Shown here: piece by piece, positions 15,821 through 24,504 of the stretch | How positions within the stretch are numbered: position 1 is the first letter of the stretch | Layout: each line of letters opens with the position of its first letter | Assembly (NCBI RefSeq): GCF_001718195.1 | Contig: NZ_MCNV01000004.1 | Coordinates: 351,104 to 415,103, forward strand | DNA length: 64,000 bases | Reading direction: 5' to 3' | From: Paraburkholderia nodosa | Lineage (GTDB): Bacteria; Pseudomonadota; Gammaproteobacteria; Burkholderiales; Burkholderiaceae | Translations under genes and position numbers: made by a program | Notes under the pieces: model-generated | The model's database searches: none | The model's input: only the letters and a program-made list of their open reading frames with translations | Told to the model about the DNA's origin: nothing

Positions 15821-18211
15821 ATGACCGACCTAGCCAATCAATATGCGCGTTGCCAGGAGATCGGCGGCAAAGTTGCCCGGCTCCTCGCCAGGCGATCGGA
15901 ACTAGCGCAAACCCAATTCAGTCAGCGTTTAGCGGATGCGACTGGGCGGCTGGTCGAAAGCGATAAACCCGCTTCGGCGAGCCCAGCATGGGCAACCGCG
16001 CTGGACCCCTGGGCCGGCTACCGCTACGCGGTGGATGTCGCCGAGCGGTCCGTGCTCTTCTGGGACACCTTGCGCCAGCGCGGCAATGGCTTCGTCGAGC
16101 AGGCCCGCAACGGTCTTCGGCCAGTCCTCCATTTCGGCCACGAACTCGTGATCGACGGCCGGAAGCTGGCGCGGCCGGTCAACTACGCGCTGGTGCGCCT
16201 GCTGCCGCCCGACGGTGTGGTCATCGACGTTAGCAAGCGTCCTTATGTGATCATCGACCCGCGTGCGGGCCACGGTCCGGGCATCGGCGGCTTCAAGGAC
16301 GATTCACAGGCCGGTGTTGCGCTCAAGGCGGGCCACTCCGTGTATTTCGTCATCTTCTTTCGCGATCCGGAGCCTGGCCAGACCCTGCTCGATGTCTGTG
16401 CGGCGGAAGCGCAATTCGTCAAGAAGGTGTGCGAACTGCACCCGGACAGCCCGAAGCCGGCGATCGTCGGCAACTGCCAGGGCGGCTGGGCCGCCATGAT
16501 GCTCGCGAGTTCCGACCCGGACCATACGGGGCCGCTCGTCATCAACGGCGCGCCGATGTCCTACTGGAGCGGCGCGTGGAGCGAAGGCGAGGGCGACAAC
16601 CCCATGCGCTATTGCGGCGGCATGCTGGGCGGTACCTGGCTCGCGTCGCTGACGGCCGATCTCGGCAACGGCAAGTTCGACGGCGCCCATCTCGTGCAGA
16701 ATTTCGAGAATCTCAATCCCGCCAACAGCCTATGGGACAAGTACTACCACCTGTTCGACAACGCCGATACCGAGCCGCCGCGCTTCCTCGACTTCGAGCG
16801 CTGGTGGGGCGGCTATTACCTGATGAACCGCGAGGAGATCGAGTGGATCACGCGCAACCTGTTCGTCGGTAACACGCTCTGGTCGGGCGAAGTTCGAGGT
16901 CTCAACGGGACGGCGTTCGATCTGCGGGAAATCAAGTCGCCGATCATTCTGTTCGCTTCGCTGGGCGACAACATCACGCCGCCTCAACAGGCATTCAACT
17001 GGGTCGCCGACATTTACGGCAGCACGGAAGAAATCAAGGCGCGCGGTCAGGTGATCGTAGGACTCGTGCACCAGAGCATCGGCCACCTCGGCATTTTCGT
17101 TTCGGGCAAGGTCGCGAAGAAGGAGCATCGGCAGATCGCCTCCGTGCTCGAAGCGATCGAAGCGTTCCCGCCTGGTCTTTACGGCATGGAGATTGCCGAG
17201 CGTCGGGGCGAAGACGGAGAAACGGCATACGACGTGTCATTCCGCGAGTATCGGCTCGAAGAGATTGCCGCGCGCCTGAACCGCTTCGAGCGTAGCGACG
17301 AACAGCCGTTCGAGGCCGTCAAGCGCGTATCGGAGTTGAACCAGCGTGCGTACGAGCTGTTCCTGCAACCGTGGGTACGGATGTGGTCGAACGAAACGAC
17401 AGCGAATCTGCAGCGGCAGTTTCATCCGCTTCGCGCGCAGCGCTGGGCGCTTTCGGATCTGAATCCGTGGCTCGCCTGGCTTGGGCCTGCTGCCGAGGCA
17501 GTCAGGGCAAAGCGGCATGCCGAAGTCCACGAAGAGACGCGGTTGAGGGAGTTCGAGCACTACGGTTCGGAGATGTTCAGTGCATCGCTCGACTTCTATC
17601 GCGCGATGCGCGACGCCATGACGGAGAGCGCGTTCTTTTCCTTCTACGGGAACCTGTACACCGTCGAACGCGGTGAAGAGGCGCAAGCCAGGCCCGCCGC
17701 GGCTGCCGGAGACCCCCGCGATCTGCCGTACGTGAGGGACGCGTTGGCGTCGATGACCGAAGGCGGCTACACGGAGGCGCTGGCTCGCGCCGCCTGCCTG
17801 CTCGCGCGCCGGGGCGAGCCGCTCCCGCTCGCGCGGCTCGCGCTGCGCCACGAACTCGCGAAGGATTACGCCGCTTATTTGCCTCAGCTGCCGGGCGACC
17901 AATGGCGGCGCGTGCGCGGCGAGCAGGAAATCATCGTGCGTTACGAGCCGGAACAGGCGCTCGCCACGCTGCCGCATCTGCTGGCCGACCCGCAAGACCG
18001 GGAGAAGCTGCTTGAACTGGCCGAGAAGCTGCTGGACGACAAGCGCGTGCAGGAAGCCGGGCCGACCGCTGCCCAGCTCAGCATGCTCGACAAGATCCGT
18101 TCGTCGCTGCCGCTGGAACGCACACCGGCGGTAAGCACAGTCGGAGCCATGCATGAGGTTCCCGAGGCGCCGCCCACTCGCGTGGCGCCCGATCTCAAGG
18201 AGGCGTCGTGA
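15821..18211 (+). CDS. DUF3141 protein, PHA-synthase-like alpha/beta hydrolase
   Basis: Large cytoplasmic protein of 796 residues in the DUF3141 family, related to class I/III polyhydroxyalkanoate synthases. The nucleophile elbow is GNCQGGW with Cys at about 219, the GxCxGG lipase-box variant of PhaC. A candidate Asp (LGDNITPP, about 383) and His (SIGHLGIF, about 422) complete a triad at PhaC-like spacing. The C-terminal half is helical and specific to the family. The start at ATG 15821 follows AGAAGG. The gene overlaps the pta-like remnant by GTGA and precedes ackA. Physiological substrate unknown; a hydroxyacyl-CoA or polyester role is inference. Confidence 0.88.
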   Translation: MTDLANQYARCQEIGGKVARLLARRSELAQTQFSQRLADATGRLVESDKPASASPAWATALDPWAGYRYAVDVAERSVLFWDTLRQRGNGFVEQARNGLRPVLHFGHELVIDGRKLARPVNYALVRLLPPDGVVIDVSKRPYVIIDPRAGHGPGIGGFKDDSQAGVALKAGHSVYFVIFFRDPEPGQTLLDVCAAEAQFVKKVCELHPDSPKPAIVGNCQGGWAAMMLASSDPDHTGPLVINGAPMSYWSGAWSEGEGDNPMRYCGGMLGGTWLASLTADLGNGKFDGAHLVQNFENLNPANSLWDKYYHLFDNADTEPPRFLDFERWWGGYYLMNREEIEWITRNLFVGNTLWSGEVRGLNGTAFDLREIKSPIILFASLGDNITPPQQAFNWVADIYGSTEEIKARGQVIVGLVHQSIGHLGIFVSGKVAKKEHRQIASVLEAIEAFPPGLYGMEIAERRGEDGETAYDVSFREYRLEEIAARLNRFERSDEQPFEAVKRVSELNQRAYELFLQPWVRMWSNETTANLQRQFHPLRAQRWALSDLNPWLAWLGPAAEAVRAKRHAEVHEETRLREFEHYGSEMFSASLDFYRAMRDAMTESAFFSFYGNLYTVERGEEAQARPAAAAGDPRDLPYVRDALASMTEGGYTEALARAACLLARRGEPLPLARLALRHELAKDYAAYLPQLPGDQWRRVRGEQEIIVRYEPEQALATLPHLLADPQDREKLLELAEKLLDDKRVQEAGPTAAQLSMLDKIRSSLPLERTPAVSTVGAMHEVPEAPPTRVAPDLKEAS

Positions 18212-18285
18212 ATCGCGAATACGAAGAGTATGAGCGGCTTGTCCGCGGTCCGTCGTTGCTCGCCGGCGCGCGGGCGATAGGGTAG
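18208..18285 (+). pseudogene. Short remnant, probably of phosphate acetyltransferase (pta)
   Basis: A 25-codon reading frame begins with GTG at 18208, overlapping the DUF3141 stop (GTGA) and preceded by an excellent ribosome-binding site AAGGAG (18197-18202, 5-nt spacing). It encodes MNREYEEYERLVRG and then ends in LLAGARAIG before TAG at 18283-18285, 4 nt from ackA. In Burkholderiales a phosphate acetyltransferase (often fused to an enoyl-CoA hydratase) commonly lies between DUF3141 and ackA, and its start has a similar Tyr/Glu-rich helix. A large in-frame deletion of pta is the simplest reading. It could instead be a genuine leader peptide coupling translation to ackA. Confidence 0.5.
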
Positions 18286-18289
18286 AACG

Positions 18290-19471
18290 ATGGCCGACGT
18301 CATCCTCGTTCTCAATGCCGGTTCGTCGAGCATCAAGTTCAGCGCGTTCAATGCGCAGCCGGACGATCTGCCGCTTGTCATGCACGGCCAGATCGAAGGC
18401 CTGCTGTCGGCGCCGCGTTTCGTCGCGTTCGATGGGAAAAGCGTGCTGACAGGGAGTCACGATTGGGGCAATCAACCCCTCGGGCATGATGAGGCCGTTG
18501 CTCACATCGCCCAGTTCCTGCGCAGCCATCGCGACGGCAACCGCGTGGTCGCCGTCGGGCATCGCGTGGTGCATGGCGGCCGCGAGTTTTCGAAGCCCGT
18601 GGCCGTCACACCCGCTGTGCTGGACGCACTCGACAAGCTCGCGCCCCTCGCGCCGCTCCATCAGCCACATAACCTGAAGCCGATTCGTGTCATCGCCGGA
18701 CGCGATCCTGAGCTGCCGCAAGTCGCCTGTTTCGACACGGCGTTTCATGCGACACAGCCTGCGCTTGCCTCGACGTTTGCGCTGCCGGCAGCGTTGACGG
18801 AGCAAGGCGTGCGGCGCTACGGCTTCCACGGGCTGTCCTATGAGTACATCGCCAGCACGCTGCCCCATGTCGCTCCTGACGCAGCGAAAGGCCGCACCGT
18901 CGTCGCGCATCTCGGCAATGGCGCGAGCATGTGTGCGATGGACGCGGGCAGGAGTGTGGCGAGCACGATGGGCTTCACCGCGCTCGATGGGCTGCCCATG
19001 GGCACGCGCAGCGGCAATCTCGATCCCGGCGCGATTCTTTACCTGCTAGACGAACTGAAAATGGATACGCGCGGCGTCGAGGACCTGCTGTACCGCCGTT
19101 CGGGTCTGCTTGGGGTATCGGGTATTTCGGGCGACATGCGTACGCTGCTGGCGAGCCACGACGCGCGCGCCGCCTTCGCCGTCGAGTTGTACGCGTATCG
19201 CATCGGACGCGAACTGGGATCGCTCGCCGCCGCGCTGCAGGGGCTCGACGCGCTGGTCTTCACCGCGGGCATCGGCGAGCACTCGCCGGAGATCCGGCGG
19301 CGGGCCTGCGAACAGGCTCGCTGGTGCGGAGTGGAAATCGACAGCAGGGCGAACGAAGCGGGCGGCCCCTGTATCAGCACGGCGTCGAGCAAGGTCTCGG
19401 TCTGGGTGATACCGACCAACGAAGAACTCATGATTGCGCGCCACACGCGTGAAGTAACGGGCGTTGCGTGA
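18290..19471 (+). CDS. ackA: Acetate kinase
   Basis: Interconverts acetyl phosphate plus ADP with acetate plus ATP in the cytoplasm. The 393-residue product has the standard length. Signatures include the N-terminal LVLNAGSSSIKF (about 6-17), VAVGHRVVHGG, CFDTAFHATQP, RRYGFHGLSYEY, VVAHLGNGASMCA, MGFTALDGLPMGTRSGNLDPG and VFTAGIGEHSPEIR, so all ASKHA phosphate and nucleotide loops are present. It starts 4 nt after the pta-like remnant and is surely in the DUF3141 transcript. With no pta next to it, a source of acetyl phosphate must be encoded elsewhere. Confidence 0.96.
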   Translation: MADVILVLNAGSSSIKFSAFNAQPDDLPLVMHGQIEGLLSAPRFVAFDGKSVLTGSHDWGNQPLGHDEAVAHIAQFLRSHRDGNRVVAVGHRVVHGGREFSKPVAVTPAVLDALDKLAPLAPLHQPHNLKPIRVIAGRDPELPQVACFDTAFHATQPALASTFALPAALTEQGVRRYGFHGLSYEYIASTLPHVAPDAAKGRTVVAHLGNGASMCAMDAGRSVASTMGFTALDGLPMGTRSGNLDPGAILYLLDELKMDTRGVEDLLYRRSGLLGVSGISGDMRTLLASHDARAAFAVELYAYRIGRELGSLAAALQGLDALVFTAGIGEHSPEIRRRACEQARWCGVEIDSRANEAGGPCISTASSKVSVWVIPTNEELMIARHTREVTGVA

Positions 19472-19616
19472 CACTGCCCGTTGCGAGGGAGAAGACGGAT
19501 GAGCCAGAGCGTTCAACATCCGGGTTTTGCAGCGGCCATGGACATTTCATGCCGCGTTGAGTGAATTTTTTGTGACGCGGCTTTCGTCGCGCCGCCCGAG
19601 CGCGCCGTAGCACGGT

Positions 19617-22043
19617 TCACGCGGGCAGCGGCGCCGGACGTGCCGCCGCATTCGCCGCGATGTCGGCGATCGCGCCGGCGCTCACGGCGTGGCTGTACAG
19701 GAAACCCTGGGCATGCGTGCAGCCGTTTTGCAGCAGGAAATCGCGGTGACCGCTGGTTTCGACGCCCTCCGCGATCAGTTCGAAATTGAGCGCCTTCGCC
19801 ACGGCGATGACGGCGAGCGTGATCGCTTCCGTTTCCGTGTCCTGGCCAATCTCGCGCACGAATTCGCGGTCGATCTTGAGGCGATCGACGCGAAAGCGCT
19901 TGAGATACCCGAGGCTCGAATAACCCGTGCCGAAATCGTCGATGGCGACGCGCACGCCCATCTCCCGCAGACCGGCCAGCGTGCGCGCGGCGAGATCGGG
20001 CGTGCGCATGAGCGCGCCCTCGGTCACCTCGAGTTCCAGCAGCGCCGGCGGCAGACCCGAATCGCGCAGTGCCTCCCGCACCTGGCCCATCAGGTCGCCA
20101 TGCTCGAACTGCAAGGGCGAGACGTTGACGGAGACGCGTATCGGCTGCGCCGGGTCCCGATTCCAGCGCGCTGCTTCCCGGCATGCCTCGCGCAGCACCC
20201 ATTCGCCTATGCCGCGAATCAGGCCGGTTTCCTCGGCGACCGGGATGAACACGGCCGGCGACACGCTGCCGAGCTCCGCGTCGGTCCATCGCAGCAGCGC
20301 CTCGGCGCCGATCATCGTGCCCGTTGCCATATCGAATTGCGGCTGATACAGCACGGTCAATGCGCCGTTGCGGAACGCCTGGCGCAGGCGCGTCGAAATG
20401 CGCAAGCGCGAGGTCGCGGCTTCGCTCAATTCCGGGCGATAGAACTGGTACTGATTGCGGCCGTTCTGCTTGGCCAGATACATCGCGGCGTCGGCATTGC
20501 GCACCAGCGCGTCGGCATCGTCGCCGTCGGCGGGGTAGAGGCTGATGCCGATGCTGGCCTCGATGAAGAGTTCGTGGCCCGCTACCTGTATCGGTTCCGT
20601 CATCGCGGCGAGCAGTGAGTCGAGCAGCGGTTCGAGCAACGGAGCGGCGCCGTCGGCGATGACCATGAATTCGTCGCCGCCATAGCGCGCCACCGTGCCA
20701 CGCTCGCCGACGACGCGCTCGATGCGCCGCGCGATCTGGGCGAGCAGCGCGTCGCCGATGCGGTGGCCGAGCGAGTCGTTGACCTCCTTGAAATTGTCGA
20801 GATCGAGGAAGATCATCGCGAGCGTCTTGCCCGCACGGCTAGCCTGCTGCAGTTCCCGGTTCACGCGCTCGTCGAAATACTTGCGGTTCGTGAGGCCGGT
20901 GAGCGCGTCGTATTCGGCCCGATGTCTCAGTTCAGCCTGTGCTGCGAGCTGCGTCGTGACGTCTTCCATCACGCAAAGGGTCGCGCTTCGGCCGTCGAAA
21001 TCCGTTTGCAGCTGGAATACGTTCATCGAGCGCAACTCGCCGCTCTTCGTTCGGTGTTCCCAGATGGCTGTGCCGTCGTCGTGCCCGCGCGCGTGCGCGA
21101 ACGGGGCCCCATGCAGCGCGGTCTTGTTCATGCGCAGATCGCCAAGCCTCAGCTCGAGCATCTCGCTCGCGCGGTAGCCCAGGGCTTTCGCCGCCATGTC
21201 GTTGACGGCGACGAGCCGCATGGACGCGTCGTCGACGATCCAGATCGGCAGCGGATTGAGCTGAAAGAGGCGCTTGTACTTCTTGCGGTTGACGTCCGCC
21301 GCCTGGAGCGCCTTGCGCAACGATTTCGTGATGCGCGCGTTGCGGCGAAGGAATGCCAGCAGCAGGCACGCCGCGGCCAGTCCCGACCCGAGCAGGAGCG
21401 CCGAAGCCATTTGCGAATCTCGCGACGCCCTCGTGACCGACTGGTCGAGATGCGCGTCTTCGTCCATGCGGATCTCGCCGATCTTTTGCATCGTCTGGAA
21501 AAAGCGCGCGTCGAGTTCGCCCAGCGACGGCGTATCCATCGTCACGCTGCCCGGCTTGAGCATGGAAAGCATCGCGAGCCGGTTGCTCAGGGCGCCCAGA
21601 TGGCGAATCATGTCCTTCAACTCGTCGAGCAGGGCGATGCAGCGCTCGCGGCCTTCGCAGGTCCGCTGCGCCGCGTTGGCGTTGTCGATCAGTGCCGGAA
21701 GCGGATAGATGTAGGCGGCGCGCCGATAGAACGGCCGCGTGCCGATTACCGTGTAGAGCTGCTCATGCTCGTCGAGAAGTGCATTCTGCAGTTCGTCGAG
21801 ATCCCGCTTGGCCGATTCGACCGCACGCTGCTGCGAAAGCGCATAGCGCTGCTCATGAGACTGCCGCAGGGCAATGGCGGTATTGAGCGCGATGGCCGAC
21901 AGGATCGCAATGAGGGCCAGCGGCGCGACCAGCCGGGTTTTTTGTGCGCTCCATACGTGCAACACACGCCATAGGCCGATGAGCGCCGGCTTTGCGGCCG
22001 GATTTCCTGCGCTATCTCCCATCTTGCTGTCCTCACGCTGCAT
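19617..22043 (-). CDS. Membrane-anchored PAS-GGDEF-EAL cyclic-di-GMP protein
   Basis: Bifunctional cyclic-di-GMP regulator of about 808 residues. A first membrane helix (TRLVAPLALIAILSAIALNTAIAL) and a second (ASALLLGSGLAAACLLLAFL) enclose a helical periplasmic sensor domain of about 180 residues. A PAS domain follows (YKRLFQLNPLPIWIVDDASMR), then GGDEF with an intact ARYGGDEFMV and EAL with intact EALLRW, NVSPLQFE and DDFGTGYSSLGYLKRF. The inhibitory RxxD before GGDEF is not present (GERG). Both catalytic motifs look usable. ATG 22022, preceded by GAGGA, is an equally good start. It could connect to EPS control, which is inference. Confidence 0.92.
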   Translation of the reverse strand: MQREDSKMGDSAGNPAAKPALIGLWRVLHVWSAQKTRLVAPLALIAILSAIALNTAIALRQSHEQRYALSQQRAVESAKRDLDELQNALLDEHEQLYTVIGTRPFYRRAAYIYPLPALIDNANAAQRTCEGRERCIALLDELKDMIRHLGALSNRLAMLSMLKPGSVTMDTPSLGELDARFFQTMQKIGEIRMDEDAHLDQSVTRASRDSQMASALLLGSGLAAACLLLAFLRRNARITKSLRKALQAADVNRKKYKRLFQLNPLPIWIVDDASMRLVAVNDMAAKALGYRASEMLELRLGDLRMNKTALHGAPFAHARGHDDGTAIWEHRTKSGELRSMNVFQLQTDFDGRSATLCVMEDVTTQLAAQAELRHRAEYDALTGLTNRKYFDERVNRELQQASRAGKTLAMIFLDLDNFKEVNDSLGHRIGDALLAQIARRIERVVGERGTVARYGGDEFMVIADGAAPLLEPLLDSLLAAMTEPIQVAGHELFIEASIGISLYPADGDDADALVRNADAAMYLAKQNGRNQYQFYRPELSEAATSRLRISTRLRQAFRNGALTVLYQPQFDMATGTMIGAEALLRWTDAELGSVSPAVFIPVAEETGLIRGIGEWVLREACREAARWNRDPAQPIRVSVNVSPLQFEHGDLMGQVREALRDSGLPPALLELEVTEGALMRTPDLAARTLAGLREMGVRVAIDDFGTGYSSLGYLKRFRVDRLKIDREFVREIGQDTETEAITLAVIAVAKALNFELIAEGVETSGHRDFLLQNGCTHAQGFLYSHAVSAGAIADIAANAAARPAPLPA

Positions 22044-22218
22044 GCTCGTCACCCTGCGCCCACAATCTCTGCAATTGACATATCGACAAAGATCCGGGCA
22101 ACTTGAGGGCGGCCAATCGCTATTTCGCCAGGGCCGATTTGGGGCGGATTTTGGGTCGGAAGGAGGGCGGTCACGCCCAGACGCTAAAGTTTGTGTGCCG
22201 GCCGCCGAAAATCCCAGC

Positions 22219-22473
22219 ATGGCGCACGAACAACCCAAACCACCTCAAGAGGATCCGATCCGGGCAGAAGCACGGGCGCTGGAAGGCAGCATCCGCGCGA
22301 TCAGACGGGCACAGGGAAAGCGCAATCCTGAAGACTGTGTGCCGGGCAGCCCGGAATCTTTCGCGGTCATGGAAGCGTTCGTGCGTGATGTCGGACGTGT
22401 GCTTGCGCTCGATATGCTCGAACATGAAAAGAACAATGACAGCGATGTGAACGGAGCGGATTCGACTGGTTAG
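22219..22473 (+). CDS. Small acidic hypothetical protein
   Basis: An 84-residue reading frame starting MAHEQPKPPQEDPIRAEAR, charged and probably helical, without signal peptide or membrane segment. Codon third positions look coding-like (GCG, CTG, GAC, GTG common). It is divergent from the GGDEF/EAL gene. There is no clear ribosome-binding site, so the start is uncertain. I do not recognise the family. The alternative is that it is non-coding. Confidence 0.45.
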   Translation: MAHEQPKPPQEDPIRAEARALEGSIRAIRRAQGKRNPEDCVPGSPESFAVMEAFVRDVGRVLALDMLEHEKNNDSDVNGADSTG

Positions 22474-22588
22474 ACAATTAGCCATATCAAATGATAAACG
22501 TTATCAGGATTCCAGATTTACACCGGAAATAGAGGAATCGACCGGCAGGATCGGTGCATTCACAACGTCGTGGAATCGCCGCACCGTC

Positions 22589-22608
22589 CTGATACAACCT
22601 GTTACATT
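22589..22608 (+). promoter_or_regulatory. Pho-box-like element upstream of the phosphodiesterase gene
   Basis: CTGATACAACCTGTTACATT contains two CTG-nTAC half-sites 10 bp apart, close to the PhoB box pattern (CTGTCAT repeats of 11-bp period) but one base short. It lies 145 bp upstream of the phosphatase-family start. Supportive only because the gene belongs to a phosphate-releasing family and a similar element precedes the neighbouring phosphatase. Confidence 0.3.
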
Positions 22609-22752
22609 GAATCAAACGCACGCCCATCAAGCCTCCCGCGCTCCAGTGGAAGACATCCGAAAGTATTCTTTCACGGCATTTACTCATTCCGCGACTTATC
22701 TCCTCTAGGGCGCATTCGCGCCCAATTCATAATTCATATCAAGAGGTGAAGA

Positions 22753-24435
22753 ATGAACGAGATCGGAAAGCGGTTCGGAGTCAGGGCAGTCTTCACTGCG
22801 AGCGTGCTGGCATTTGCGAGCATGGCCGCGGCAGCGCAGGATCAGGATGGCGATCACAACCAGCAATACACGCACGTTTTGCTGATCAGTGTGGACGGGA
22901 TGCACGAGGCCGACCTGGAAAACTACATCAAGACGCACCCGCAATCCACCTTCGCGAAGCTCGTCAAACACGGTGTCGAGTACACCCACGCTTCGACATC
23001 CCGGCCTTCCGACTCGTATCCCGGCCTCCTCGCATTCGCAACCGGCGGCAGCCCGCTGAGCCATGGTGTCTTCTATGACGACACCTACGATGCGACGCTG
23101 TATCCGCCGGGCAGCAATTGCACGGGCACGCCTGGCACGGAGGTCACCAATTTCGAAGCGCTCGACTGGGATCTCTCCCAGCTCGACGGCGGTTCGCCGC
23201 CTGCGGGGGCCACGTACGACAAGCGCAATCCGCACATCAATCCCGCAAAGCTTCCACTGCGCAAGACGGCCGGCGGCGCCTGCGTGCAGGTCTGGCCGCA
23301 TCTGTACATGAAGAACGGGACGAACACGATCTTCGAGGTCATTCATCAGGCCGGCATGCGCACCGCATGGTCGGACAAGCACCCGGCCTACGAGATCGTG
23401 AATGGGCCTTCGGGGCTGGGGCTCGACGAACTCTACGCGCCCGAGATCAACTCGACCTCGCTGCAAGCCAATGGCTTCCCGAGCGCGCCCGCGACCGTCG
23501 ACTGGACCGCCGACCCGATATATACCCGGGCTTATGACGGCTTCAAAGTCAAGGTCGTCTTGAACTGGATTCATGGGCTCGATCAGACCGGGGCGAAGCA
23601 GGTGGGCGTACCGGCGATCTTCGGCATGAACTTTCAGGCGGTGAGCGTCGGGCAGAAGGTCACGTCCGCGATGGAAGGCACGACCACGACGCGTGGCGGC
23701 TATCTCGACGCAGCCGGCACGCCGACCGTGCCGCTCGAACAGTCGCTCGACTTCGTCGATGCCTCGCTGGGCCAGATGTACGATGCGCTCAAAGCGGGCC
23801 ATCTTCTGCATTCGACGCTGTTCATCGTCGGCGGCAAACACGGCCAGTCGCCGATCGACCTCAAGAAGCTTCACATGCTGAGCGGTTCGAAGAACGCCTA
23901 TGCCACCGCCGACGTGAGCGATGTCGCCACCGTGCTCGGCAATGGCGGCGTGCCGGTCGCCCAGGAGACGGCCGACGACGTGTCGCTCATCTGGCTCAAG
24001 AACCACGGCGATACCGCAAAGGCGGTATCACTCCTCGACGCTGACGAGGCGAGCGGCAATTCCACTCGCATCCAGACGCTCTACCACGACACAGCGCTGA
24101 AGGCGATCTGGGGCGACCCTGCCCAGGGCCGTGTGCCTGACCTCATCATTCAGCCGATACCTGGGACGATCTACAGCAAGAGTGCGGCGAAGCTGGCAGA
24201 GCACGGCGGAATGTATACGGACGATACGAACACACTGCTGGTGGTTTCCAATCCGAAGTTGCAGAAGAACGTCGTCGATTCGCCGGTGACCAACATGCAG
24301 GTGGCGCCGACCATCCTGAAGGCGCTCGGTCTCGACCCGCACAAGCTCGTAGCCGTTCAGCGTGAAGGCACCCATGTCCTACCAGGCCTCCAGACCACGG
24401 GAGACGACGACTCGGGCGATCAATCGGAGCAGTAG
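22753..24435 (+). CDS. Exported alkaline phosphatase/nucleotide pyrophosphatase superfamily protein
   Basis: Periplasmic or secreted metallo-phosphodiesterase of 560 residues. The signal peptide (about 1-28, ending AAAA) is followed by HVLLISVDGM with the first metal Asp at about 48, then SRPSDSYPGLLAFATGG, where the nucleophile Ser/Thr would lie, and later FIVGGKHGQSPID, PVAQETADDVSLIWL and LAEHGGMYTDDTNTLLVVSNP, which supply the other Asp/His ligands. The family is type I phosphodiesterase/NPP. A strong ribosome-binding site (AGAGGTG) precedes the ATG at 22753. Substrate unknown; it ends facing a second phosphatase. Confidence 0.85.
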   Translation: MNEIGKRFGVRAVFTASVLAFASMAAAAQDQDGDHNQQYTHVLLISVDGMHEADLENYIKTHPQSTFAKLVKHGVEYTHASTSRPSDSYPGLLAFATGGSPLSHGVFYDDTYDATLYPPGSNCTGTPGTEVTNFEALDWDLSQLDGGSPPAGATYDKRNPHINPAKLPLRKTAGGACVQVWPHLYMKNGTNTIFEVIHQAGMRTAWSDKHPAYEIVNGPSGLGLDELYAPEINSTSLQANGFPSAPATVDWTADPIYTRAYDGFKVKVVLNWIHGLDQTGAKQVGVPAIFGMNFQAVSVGQKVTSAMEGTTTTRGGYLDAAGTPTVPLEQSLDFVDASLGQMYDALKAGHLLHSTLFIVGGKHGQSPIDLKKLHMLSGSKNAYATADVSDVATVLGNGGVPVAQETADDVSLIWLKNHGDTAKAVSLLDADEASGNSTRIQTLYHDTALKAIWGDPAQGRVPDLIIQPIPGTIYSKSAAKLAEHGGMYTDDTNTLLVVSNPKLQKNVVDSPVTNMQVAPTILKALGLDPHKLVAVQREGTHVLPGLQTTGDDDSGDQSEQ

Positions 24436-24444
24436 GAGCAAGCG

Positions 24445-24479
24445 CGCCGACGGTCCCTTTGGGGTTGGGACCTTCGGCG
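24445..24479. terminator. Bidirectional terminator-like hairpin between convergent phosphatases
   Basis: CGCCGACGGTCCC (24445-24457) pairs with GGGACCTTCGGCG (24467-24479) at 12 of 13 positions, loop of 9 nt. It occupies most of the 69-nt gap between the two converging genes and can serve both strands; there is no long T-run. Confidence 0.6.
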
Positions 24480-24504
24480 TCTTCAGTGCGCTTCTGGACT
24501 GCGA

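Noticed and set aside
19551..19581. GCCGCGT/ACGCGGC stem as the ackA terminator
   Set aside because: The loop is 17 nt and the T-run is inside the loop, so it is not a normal intrinsic terminator.
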